Positions 14,860-21,884 of a stretch of 64,000 bases of DNA are shown here, piece by piece (the first letter of the stretch is position 1; each line of letters starts with the position of its first letter). This DNA comes from Limnobacter olei (GTDB lineage Bacteria; Pseudomonadota; Gammaproteobacteria; Burkholderiales; Burkholderiaceae_B), in the NCBI RefSeq assembly GCF_029087225.1, contig NZ_JARFJD010000007.1, positions 62,001 to 126,000 on the forward strand, read 5' to 3'. Position numbers and translations under genes: made by a program. The notes beneath the pieces were generated by a model. It ran no database searches. It saw only the letters and a program-made list of their open reading frames with translations, and was not told the DNA's origin.

Positions 14860-15785
14860 TGTCAAAAAGTATTCTGGAATTGCGCCACCTGCGTACCCTA
14901 CAGGCCATTGAACAAACCGGCAGCCTTAGCCGTGCGGCCGATGTGCTGTGCATTACCCAAAGTGCGGTGTCGCATCAAGTCAAGGCGCTGGAAGACTGGC
15001 TGGGAGAAGAACTGGTATACAAGCAGGGTGGGCAAAGCCGTTTCAGCGTGGTGGGGCAACGCCTGTTGCAGCTGGCCGGGCAGGTGCTGGGGCAGGTAGA
15101 CCAGGCTGAGCTCGATATTTTGCAAATGAAGCAGGGGGCAGGCGGCCCGCTGCGTGTGGCCGTGGAGTGCCACACCTGCTTTGACTGGTTAATGCCGTCG
15201 ATGGATGTGTACCGCAACCGCTGGCCAGAAGTGGAACTGGACATTGTTTCCGGTTTTCATGCAGACCCTGTAGGCCTTCTGCACAAGGGCGATGCGGAAC
15301 TTGCAATCGTTTCCGAACTTTGCGAGGAAGAGGGCATTGTTTCCTTTCCGCTGTTTCGGTTCGAAATGGTAGGCCTGGTGCCAGTGGATTCAAAGCTGGC
15401 CAAACGTGCTTATTTAAAGCCCTCTGATTTCGCTGGTGAAACCTTGCTGACCTACCCGGTACCCGACGACATGCTTGACGTGATCAAGCACTTTTTAACC
15501 CCAGCTGGTGTGCAGGTGAAGCGCCGCAGCAGTGAACTGACCGTGGCGCTGTTGCAATTGGTGGCCAGCAAACGCGGGCTTTCAGCCTTGCCAGCCTGGG
15601 CGGTGAAAGGCTATGTGGACCGCGGTTATGTGGCCCAAGTGCCTTTGGGTAGAAAGGGTTTGATGTCAACCTTGTATGCAGCTTTACCCAAGGCGATTGC
15701 GGGCAAACATTACACCGCCGACTTTGTGGCGGTGATGCGGGAAGTGTGCGCGCGGGAACTGGATGGAATTGAGTTGTTGGGGTGA
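14859..15785 (+). CDS. metR: LysR-type regulator of methionine synthesis
   Basis: 308 residues. The N-terminal winged helix (LRHLRTLQAIEQTGSLSRAADVL, then QSAVSHQVKALEDWLGEELV) is typical of LysR proteins. The effector domain begins VAVECHTCFDWLMPSMD, a stretch conserved in MetR and linked to homocysteine sensing. The divergent partner metE supports the assignment strongly. It is expected to activate metE when homocysteine accumulates. Confidence 0.95.
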   Translation: MSKSILELRHLRTLQAIEQTGSLSRAADVLCITQSAVSHQVKALEDWLGEELVYKQGGQSRFSVVGQRLLQLAGQVLGQVDQAELDILQMKQGAGGPLRVAVECHTCFDWLMPSMDVYRNRWPEVELDIVSGFHADPVGLLHKGDAELAIVSELCEEEGIVSFPLFRFEMVGLVPVDSKLAKRAYLKPSDFAGETLLTYPVPDDMLDVIKHFLTPAGVQVKRRSSELTVALLQLVASKRGLSALPAWAVKGYVDRGYVAQVPLGRKGLMSTLYAALPKAIAGKHYTADFVAVMREVCARELDGIELLG

Positions 15786-15797
15786 TACCTTACAGAT

Positions 15798-16241
15798 TCA
15801 TTCCACAAAAACATTGCAATAGTCCAGTGTGTATTTGCCGTCTGCTGACTTCTTCATGTACTGCCTGGTGTCGATCTGCAGAAAGACAGGACTTGTGTCT
15901 TGAATATTGCTTTTTCTGAGACGTTCCAGCAATTCCCATCGAGATTGCTGGGCGGGGCTAATCCGGTTTTTGATTGGCTCTATGCCTTTGAATCGGATCT
16001 GAATTGTTTTTTGGCAGTTTGGCGCTTTTATTGGAAAAAGATTTTTGTCGATTAATAATTCAAATTGTGACCAGTTTCTGACGAAAGATTCGAGCGTGGT
16101 TTGAGCGTCTTGATTCACCTTCAAAATACTTGTATCCGAAATATAGATGGTCGGTCTCTCGATGAACCGGATGGGTTCAGCGAAAACGGAGTTTAGATGG
16201 CTACAAGTTAAAATCACGAGCACACTAAATTTATTTGGCAT
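15798..16241 (-). CDS. Secreted protein of unknown function, partner of lysozyme-like gene
   Basis: 147 residues from the ATG at 16241. The N terminus is a signal peptide (FSVLVILTCSHLNSVFAEP) with a likely cleavage after VFA, so the mature protein is periplasmic or exported. It contains two cysteines (near APNCQKT and LDYCNVFVE) that could form a disulfide. The start overlaps the 3' end of the lysozyme-like gene by 11 bases, indicating translational coupling. A longer in-frame start exists at 16283 but would bury the signal peptide. No family recognised. The pairing suggests a role with the lysozyme-like protein, perhaps as an inhibitor or immunity protein, but this is inference only. Confidence 0.65.
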   Translation of the reverse strand: MPNKFSVLVILTCSHLNSVFAEPIRFIERPTIYISDTSILKVNQDAQTTLESFVRNWSQFELLIDKNLFPIKAPNCQKTIQIRFKGIEPIKNRISPAQQSRWELLERLRKSNIQDTSPVFLQIDTRQYMKKSADGKYTLDYCNVFVE

Positions 16242-16728
16242 CGCCAACCAGCTCCCCAACGGTTTGATTCCACACCTCCACATATTTGTCGGGGAATCCC
16301 TTGCTTAAAATTGTGTTGTAGTATTTTTTCCAGTAATTGGCCATGCCTACAATGTCTCCCGCATCAGGAATTGCTTCTTTCACCCTAGCGTAATGTACGC
16401 GTGCCATGGCTGTTGCATACGAATCGTTGTTGATGAGTTCTTCTTCTGCATTCGCTTTGTGGGAGGTTTTGAATTGCAAAACCTTGTCAGCCAGAGATTT
16501 GCGATAGCTGAGATAGTTGTCCCAAATGTCGTCATGCGTTGCCATTTCCATTTGATACAAGCCGCGAGCAGGACCGTTGCCCATTTGCTTTCGCCAGGTT
16601 AATCGGCTTTCAACCAACGCGGTTCCAAGTAGTAATTCAGCGATATTGTCGCCTCCCATATTCATTGTTTTGAGCGTGGGAATGATGATATCTCGATGAA
16701 AATAATGACAAATGGCTTTGGTCGGCAT
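16231..16728 (-). CDS. Lysozyme-like superfamily protein, phage-type
   Basis: 165 residues. The helix LLLGTALVESRLTW with Glu40, followed by GNGPARGLYQMEMATHDDIW, matches the lysozyme-like/transglycosylase fold in which Glu follows a short hydrophobic helix and a G-x-x-Q-M segment forms the cleft. It resembles small virion or endolysin-type muramidases of phages more than secreted Slt enzymes, and has no signal peptide. GGAG precedes the ATG. The following gene encodes a secreted protein and overlaps it. One 60-base line inside the gene has 25 G+C, lower than neighbouring genes, which suggests acquisition from a phage or plasmid. Confidence 0.6.
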   Translation of the reverse strand: MPTKAICHYFHRDIIIPTLKTMNMGGDNIAELLLGTALVESRLTWRKQMGNGPARGLYQMEMATHDDIWDNYLSYRKSLADKVLQFKTSHKANAEEELINNDSYATAMARVHYARVKEAIPDAGDIVGMANYWKKYYNTILSKGFPDKYVEVWNQTVGELVGDAK

Positions 16729-16821
16729 ATTGGCTCCGTAGAATTAAGAGCCAAAGCGTAAGCCAGCGACTATGGGAGTTCAAATTCAGTGATTTCTACT
16801 CACTCCTTGTGATTAGTCCGT

Positions 16822-17784
16822 TTACCAGCTCGCCAGCTGAACATACACCGGTATACCCACCAAAATATTCAACGGAAATGTAATGCCCAAGGAAAGCCCA
16901 ACATACAGACTCGGGTTTGCTTCCGGTATTGCATAACGCACCACAGCAGGCACGGCAATGTAGGAGGCACTGGCAGCCAGCACCATGAGCAAGGCCGTAT
17001 CACCTACACTAGCGCCTGTGGTTTTGGCCAAAACCCAAGCCAGGGCGGCGTGTGCTATCGGCGCAATTACCGCATACGCCACCATCCAGCGAGAAACCGT
17101 TTTTAGTTTCGGAAGGTGTTTGGCTGTGGTCAAGCCCATGTCGAGCAAGAAGAAAGCCAGCATGCCCTTGAACAAGTCGCCGGTGAAGGGTTGCATGGCC
17201 TGTTTGCCTTCCGCGCCACTCATGTAGCCGATCAGCATGGCTCCCAGCAGCAAAAGCTGTGCGCCTTCGGTGAACGATTCTTGCAGCAGGTGAGCAAAGC
17301 CTTTTCCAGGTGCCGGGCTTGAATTAGAACCTTGCCCATGCTTGCGTGCCATGTTGGCAAACAGCACCGCCAAAATAATTGCAGGTGATTCCATTAAAGC
17401 CATTGCAGCAGCCATATGACCACCATAGGCTAAATCTGATTTTTCGAGGAACTGCACAGCGGTGATAAAAGTCACGGCGCTAACCGAACCATAGGTAGCC
17501 GCGATGGCGGCTGCATCAAATGCGGAAACACAGCGTTTCAATATGGGGTAGCTGATTAATGGCACCAACACCGCCAAAACCATTGCGGTACCCAAGCCGC
17601 CTAGCACCTGGGTGTTAAAGCCCGATTCATGCACTGCAAAGCCGCCTTTCAGGCCCAGGGCCATGAGCAGGTAAAGTGAAAGGAATCGACTGACCTGTGC
17701 AGGAATTTCAAGATTGGATTTGATCAGTCCACTGAAGATACCCAGGAGGAAGAACAGAATGGCGGGGTCGGTAAAGTTATTCAT
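16822..17784 (-). CDS. sbtA: SbtA-family sodium-dependent bicarbonate transporter
   Basis: 320 residues, about ten membrane helices in two inverted halves. The conserved block AATYGSVSAVTFITAVQFLE with GGHMAAAMALMESPAIILAV in the first half, and AASASYIAVPAVVRYAIPEANPSLYVGLSLGITFPLNI (shown here only as a family landmark) in the second, are diagnostic of SbtA/DUF897. The protein takes up bicarbonate with sodium at the inner membrane. No SbtB (PII-like) gene is adjacent, unlike many cyanobacterial loci. A LysR gene of CbbR/CmpR type is divergent, so inorganic-carbon supply probably controls expression. No carboxysome or Rubisco gene lies in the window, so it may feed anaplerotic carboxylases. 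Confidence 0.88.
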   Translation of the reverse strand: MNNFTDPAILFFLLGIFSGLIKSNLEIPAQVSRFLSLYLLMALGLKGGFAVHESGFNTQVLGGLGTAMVLAVLVPLISYPILKRCVSAFDAAAIAATYGSVSAVTFITAVQFLEKSDLAYGGHMAAAMALMESPAIILAVLFANMARKHGQGSNSSPAPGKGFAHLLQESFTEGAQLLLLGAMLIGYMSGAEGKQAMQPFTGDLFKGMLAFFLLDMGLTTAKHLPKLKTVSRWMVAYAVIAPIAHAALAWVLAKTTGASVGDTALLMVLAASASYIAVPAVVRYAIPEANPSLYVGLSLGITFPLNILVGIPVYVQLASW

Positions 17785-17823
17785 GATGCACGGAATATTG
17801 AAAGTGCGCCCATGCTATGCACA

Positions 17824-17835
17824 ATGATCAATCAT
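17824..17835. promoter_or_regulatory. Candidate LysR operator between sbtA and its regulator gene
   Basis: ATGAT-CA-ATCAT is an inverted repeat in the 114-base divergent intergenic region, about 40 bases from the sbtA start. LysR regulators bind such sites upstream of their divergent targets. The repeat is short, so the assignment is weak. Confidence 0.35.
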
Positions 17836-17898
17836 GTAAAATAAGAAAAAAAGAAAATATCATCATTAAAAGGTTATGCAAATGGCGAGGTATAAACC

Positions 17899-18795
17899 AT
17901 GAACCTGACTCTTCGGCAGCTTCACCTGTTCACTGCGCTTGCTCGCCTCAAAAGCATTACAGCGGTTGCAAGGCATTTTCATGTCACTCAGCCCACAGTT
18001 TCAATGCAAATGAAGGAGCTGGCAGACTCAGTGGGGTTGCCTTTGTACGAGGTCATCGGTAAGGCGGTTTACCTAACCCCCGCTGGCCTTGAGCTTGAAG
18101 CTACGGCGCGTGCCATGTTGGCGGAACTGGAAGCATTTCAGCAGCGGATTGATGACATCAAAGGTTTTCGGCGAGGCAAGCTGACTGTGGCTGTGGTGAG
18201 CACGGCTGAGTATTTCGTGCCCCGCTTGCTGGGCGACTTTTGTGCAAAGTACCCGGAGGTGGAAATTGCACTGGAGGTGTTGAACCGAAATGGTGTTATT
18301 CAGCGCCTTGAGCACAATCTCGATGACCTCTACATCATGTCCAAACCTCCAGCGAATCTTGATGTGGAGGCCAAGGCCTTTATGACCAATTCACTGCAGG
18401 TGGTCGCACCCGCAGACCATCCATTAACCCAGCGCAAGCGCATCAAACACACCGAACTTGCCCGCTACCCATTTATTTTGCGGGAGAGGGGTTCAGGGAC
18501 TCGCCTTGCTTGTGATTCGCATTTTGAAAGTTTGGGTTTTGAGCCGACTGTGCGGCTGGAACTGGGCAGCAATGAGGCCATTAAACAGGCGGTGCAAGGC
18601 GGCATGGGTTTGGCCGTACTTTCCGAGCATGCCCTGAATGCGGGCACGGCCGCAGGTAGTCTTCAGGTTTTGAATGTACAAAGCTTTCCCATTCACGCCA
18701 ACTGGTACACGGTTCGGCCCAATGGCAAACGGCCTTCACCGGTGGCTGCCGATTTTTGGCGCTATTTGAATGTGGATTTAAAGAAAGGGCGCTGA
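17899..18795 (+). CDS. LysR-type regulator (CbbR/CmpR-like)
   Basis: 298 residues. The winged helix (LRQLHLFTALARLKSITAVARH, then TQPTVSMQMKELADSVGLPLY) and an effector domain beginning GKLTVAVVSTAEYFVPRLLG are typical of the CbbR/CmpR branch, which senses carbon-fixation metabolites. RERGSGTR and GGMGLAVLSEHA are common CbbR-type blocks. Divergent from the sbtA-type transporter gene, so it most likely controls bicarbonate uptake. GAGG lies 9 bases before the ATG. The effector is unknown. Confidence 0.85.
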   Translation: MNLTLRQLHLFTALARLKSITAVARHFHVTQPTVSMQMKELADSVGLPLYEVIGKAVYLTPAGLELEATARAMLAELEAFQQRIDDIKGFRRGKLTVAVVSTAEYFVPRLLGDFCAKYPEVEIALEVLNRNGVIQRLEHNLDDLYIMSKPPANLDVEAKAFMTNSLQVVAPADHPLTQRKRIKHTELARYPFILRERGSGTRLACDSHFESLGFEPTVRLELGSNEAIKQAVQGGMGLAVLSEHALNAGTAAGSLQVLNVQSFPIHANWYTVRPNGKRPSPVAADFWRYLNVDLKKGR

Positions 18796-18826
18796 ATTGG
18801 GGTGTGGATTTAGGCCTCGCTTTAAA

Positions 18827-18840
18827 AACGAACGTTCGTT
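18827..18840. promoter_or_regulatory. TetR-type operator upstream of the SDR-acyl-CoA dehydrogenase pair
   Basis: AACGAACGTTCGTT is a perfect 14-base palindrome, the kind bound by TetR/AcrR family repressors of fatty-acid degradation. It is about 95 bases upstream of the SDR start. No TetR gene lies nearby, so the regulator would act from elsewhere. Confidence 0.5.
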
Positions 18841-18935
18841 CGAATTCATCCTCCACCTTGATGGTCTTTTCTGCGTTAACCTTGTGGCTAATCGTGTATT
18901 TATTTCATAAAAACAGCAGTTTTGGAGACTTTTGA

Positions 18936-19706
18936 ATGAATCTGAATAATTTGGTAGCCGTGGTTACGGGTGGTGCGTCAGGTCTGGGCCTTGCAACGGT
19001 GGAGCAATTTGTTGCTGCTGGTGCCAAGGTGGCGGTGTTCGATATGAACGAAGAGGCGGGCAAGGCCGCGCAAGCTGCGCACCCCGGCAAAGTGATTTTC
19101 CAGAAAGTAAACGTCGCGGATGCAGCGTCCGCTCGCGCGGGCATTGATGCAACTTTGGCTGCCTTTGGTGCCATTCACATCGCAGTCAACTGTGCAGGTG
19201 TAGGCACTGCAGGCAAAACGCTGGACCGCGACAGCAAAGCACTTCCCCTTGAGGCGTTTGCGAAAACCATCAATATCAACCTGATTGGTACATTCAACAT
19301 TGCAAGCCTGGCTGCTGAAGCCATGGCAAAGAATGCACCCGATGAAGATGGCCAGCGTGGCGTGATCATCAACACCGCTTCGGTTGCTGCATTTGATGGT
19401 CAAACAGGTCAGGCTGCCTATTCGGCCAGTAAAGGTGGTGTGGTTGGCATGACCCTGCCCATGGCCCGCGATTTGGGCCGCTACGGCATTCGGGTCATGA
19501 CCATTGCCCCAGGCATTTTTGACACGCCGATGATGCAAGGTGTTTCTGAGGAATACCGCCAGCCCTTGATCGCGATGGTTCAAAACCCCAAGCGGTTCGG
19601 TGCGCCCGCTGAATATGGTCGCCTGTGCGTGAGTATTGTCGAAAACAATTACCTGAATGGTGAAACCATCCGTATCGATGGCAGCATTCGCATGCAGGCG
19701 AAGTAA
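18936..19706 (+). CDS. Short-chain dehydrogenase, 3-hydroxyacyl-CoA dehydrogenase type 2-like
   Basis: 256 residues. The NAD-binding motif TGGASGLG is at residues about 11-18. The active-site set Ser (INTASVAAFDG), Tyr and Lys (AYSASKGGV) is present, with NCAG in the middle. The segment GMTLPMARDLGRYGIRVMTI and the C-terminal NGETIRIDGSIRMQAK closely resemble HSD17B10/3-hydroxyacyl-CoA dehydrogenase type II. It should oxidise 3-hydroxyacyl-CoA, possibly of branched or short chains. An acyl-CoA dehydrogenase gene follows 26 bases downstream, which fits a beta-oxidation operon. A TetR-like palindrome lies upstream. Confidence 0.9.
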   Translation: MNLNNLVAVVTGGASGLGLATVEQFVAAGAKVAVFDMNEEAGKAAQAAHPGKVIFQKVNVADAASARAGIDATLAAFGAIHIAVNCAGVGTAGKTLDRDSKALPLEAFAKTININLIGTFNIASLAAEAMAKNAPDEDGQRGVIINTASVAAFDGQTGQAAYSASKGGVVGMTLPMARDLGRYGIRVMTIAPGIFDTPMMQGVSEEYRQPLIAMVQNPKRFGAPAEYGRLCVSIVENNYLNGETIRIDGSIRMQAK

Positions 19707-19732
19707 CAGAAGCATTTGAAAAAGGATTCATC

Positions 19733-20896
19733 ATGGGCACAGTAGACCAATTCAAAATGGCTGAAAATGAGGACATCACTTTGTTTCGGGACATGCTGCT
19801 GCGTTGTCTTGAAAAGGAAGTGATTCCGCACTACGACCAGTGGGAGAAAGAGGGCTGGATGCCCAAGGAAGCTTGGCTGATGCTGGGTGCAGCCGGCATG
19901 CTGGGGCCAGACATGCCCGAAGAGTTCGGTGCTGCCGGAGCTCCGTTCGAAGTGGCCCTGATGATTCTGGAAGAAACCTGCCGTTTGAATTTGCACTCAC
20001 TCAGCACCGCGTTGAACGTGCATGCCAACATTGTGATGCCCTATATCAACAACCTGGGCACTCCTGAGCAAAAAGCACAGTGGTTGCCTCGTATGGTCAC
20101 CGGTGAAATTGTGGGTTCAATCGGTATGACTGAGCCAGGGGCGGGTAGTGACCTGGCGGGCATGCGCACCAACGCAGTTCGCGACGGGAACGAATGGGTG
20201 ATCAATGGCTCAAAAACTTTCATTACGAATGGTTTGCATTGTGGCCTGATCGTATTGGCCGCCAAAACCGACACCACCAAAGGCGCCAAGGGCATCAGCC
20301 TGTTTTTGGTGGATAGCAGCTTGCCTGGTTTCAAGAAAGGCAAGGGCATCAAAAAAATGGGTCAGCATTCCAATGACACCGCAGAGCTGTTTTTCGACAA
20401 CCTGCGCGTGCCCGCCAATGCCTTGCTGGGTGAGGAAAATAAAGGCTTTATTTATTTGATGCAAGAACTGCCGCGCGAGCGCTTGGGCCTGGGTTCACAG
20501 GCTGTGGGTGCCTGTGAAGGTGCCATGGCCATTACTGCAGATTATGTGAAACAACGCAAGGCGTTTGGCAGCACCATTGCCCAGTTTCAAAATACGCGTT
20601 TCAAAATGGCCGAGCTTCGGGCGCAACTTGAATTGACCAAAGCGTATTTGAAGCAATGTGAAGCACGATTCAAAGTGGGCGCGATGACAACTGAAGAAGC
20701 ATCCATCTTGAAATTGATGTCGACTGAGTTGCAGGTGAAATTAACCCATGAGTGCTTGCAGCTGTTTGGCGGCTACGGTTACACCGAGGAATATCCAATT
20801 TCACGATTCTTCACCGATGCGCGGGTGCAAACCATTTATGCAGGGACATCGGAAATCATGAAAGAGGTGATTGCCCGCGGTGAGTTGGGCCGGTAG
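19733..20896 (+). CDS. Acyl-CoA dehydrogenase
   Basis: 387 residues, normal length. The family signatures are GSIGMTEPGAGSDLAGMRT (substrate/FAD site), QRKAFGSTIAQFQ, and QLFGGYGYTEEYPISRFFTDAR near the C terminus. It forms the 2,3 double bond of acyl-CoA and passes electrons to ETF. The usual medium-chain catalytic Glu position reads IYAGTSE, with Ala in place of Glu. A Glu in helix G (GACEGAM, before DYVKQRKAFG) is the likely base, as in long-chain and isovaleryl-type enzymes; this alignment is from memory. Operon with the upstream SDR. Confidence 0.92.
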   Translation: MGTVDQFKMAENEDITLFRDMLLRCLEKEVIPHYDQWEKEGWMPKEAWLMLGAAGMLGPDMPEEFGAAGAPFEVALMILEETCRLNLHSLSTALNVHANIVMPYINNLGTPEQKAQWLPRMVTGEIVGSIGMTEPGAGSDLAGMRTNAVRDGNEWVINGSKTFITNGLHCGLIVLAAKTDTTKGAKGISLFLVDSSLPGFKKGKGIKKMGQHSNDTAELFFDNLRVPANALLGEENKGFIYLMQELPRERLGLGSQAVGACEGAMAITADYVKQRKAFGSTIAQFQNTRFKMAELRAQLELTKAYLKQCEARFKVGAMTTEEASILKLMSTELQVKLTHECLQLFGGYGYTEEYPISRFFTDARVQTIYAGTSEIMKEVIARGELGR

Positions 20897-21251
20897 GCGA
20901 CGACTGTTATTTCGCCAACTCGACGGGGTGCCAATTTATCTCCAACTCGTCGGGGTTGCCCGATTCCTCACTGAAAATCGCTTGATCCCTTGTTGCATTC
21001 ATTCTTGCTCACCGAGCTCGGCAAAAAATATGGCCGAGTCTCGGTGTTGGCTATTCGCCAAACGCCGCGCATGAATTCAAACGGGGCGATTTTCTTGAAG
21101 TTCGGAACAGGCAAACCCACTGCCGAGTTGGTTGTAGCTAGACCGGGTTTAAGCTTAATCAGCCAATTGCAATGATCGGACACAAAACCGCAACATCACG
21201 CTGGCATAAAGGGAAGTTAGTACTTTTTCAACACTTCCTTGTATCGCCTAA
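20897..21251. other. 355-base gap with two near-direct repeats, no convincing gene
   Basis: Between the acyl-CoA dehydrogenase and the next gene. The segment at 20915-20932 (CCAACTCGACGGGGTGCC) recurs almost exactly at 20942-20960, a spacing of 27 bases. Short ORFs exist on both strands (20990-21175 plus, 20968-21183 minus), but neither has a ribosome-binding site or recognisable family. Possibly a remnant of a lost gene plus the promoter of the 21252 gene. Confidence 0.4.
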
Positions 21252-21884
21252 ATGAAAAAAATCTTCGAGACTTTGCACGAACAGCGCTGGGACGACCACC
21301 GCTACTATCACCACAGCCGTATCAATCAAAGCCTGCATTTGCTCAGCGCGTTGTCATTCCTGTTTGGCTATGTGTTGCTGTTTATCGACCCTGTGTCTGC
21401 AGCCCTGGTGGCGTGGTTGGTGGCCATGACCAGCCGTCAAATCGGTCACTTCTTTTTCGAGCCAAAAACCTACGATTATGTGAACGATGCCACGCACGAT
21501 CACAAGGAAGACATCAAGGTGGGTTACAACCTGCGTCGCAAAGTTATTTTGCTGAGTATTTGGGGTGCTTTGCCTGTGTTGATCTGGTTCAGCCCGTCTA
21601 CGTTTGGATTGCCTCCCACTGGTGCAGACATGACCAGTTTTGTTCGCAGTGTAGGTGAGTCGTGGTTGTGGCTGGGCTTGGGTGGTTTGGTGTTTAGAAC
21701 CATCCACCTGTTCTTCATCCGGGACATCGAAACAGGTTTGGTCTGGGCCCTGAAAATTATCACCGACCCATTCCATGACGTAAAAATTTACTACAAATCG
21801 CCTTTCTATCTGCTCAAAGGTCAGTTGATTGATCCCATGGACGATGTCAAGGCACGCCAGGTTTCACTGAGCACACGTCGCTGA
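21252..21884 (+). CDS. Multi-spanning membrane protein, possibly Mpo1/DUF962-like
   Basis: 210 residues with about four hydrophobic helices (around 28-50, 52-68, 100-118, 138-160). It carries His-rich cytoplasmic segments: DDHRYYHHSRINQSLH near the start, RQIGHFFFEPKTYDYVNDATHDHKEDIKVG (a family landmark, residues about 61-90) and TIHLFFIRD. The RQIGHFFFE element resembles the GH-x-FE motif of Mpo1/DUF962 membrane dioxygenases that act on 2-hydroxy fatty acids, and the ordered His residues could bind iron. The similarity is partial, so I do not claim a reaction. The 3' end overlaps the opposing aminotransferase gene by 64 bases. Confidence 0.7.
   Translation: MKKIFETLHEQRWDDHRYYHHSRINQSLHLLSALSFLFGYVLLFIDPVSAALVAWLVAMTSRQIGHFFFEPKTYDYVNDATHDHKEDIKVGYNLRRKVILLSIWGALPVLIWFSPSTFGLPPTGADMTSFVRSVGESWLWLGLGGLVFRTIHLFFIRDIETGLVWALKIITDPFHDVKIYYKSPFYLLKGQLIDPMDDVKARQVSLSTRR

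Noticed and set aside
18978-19715. 245-residue minus-strand frame over the SDR gene
   Set aside because: Antisense of a gene with an intact Ser-Tyr-Lys active site and NAD motif.
20968-21183. Short frames on both strands in the 20.9-21.25 kb gap
   Set aside because: No ribosome-binding sites and no recognised family; kept as an open region rather than annotated as genes.
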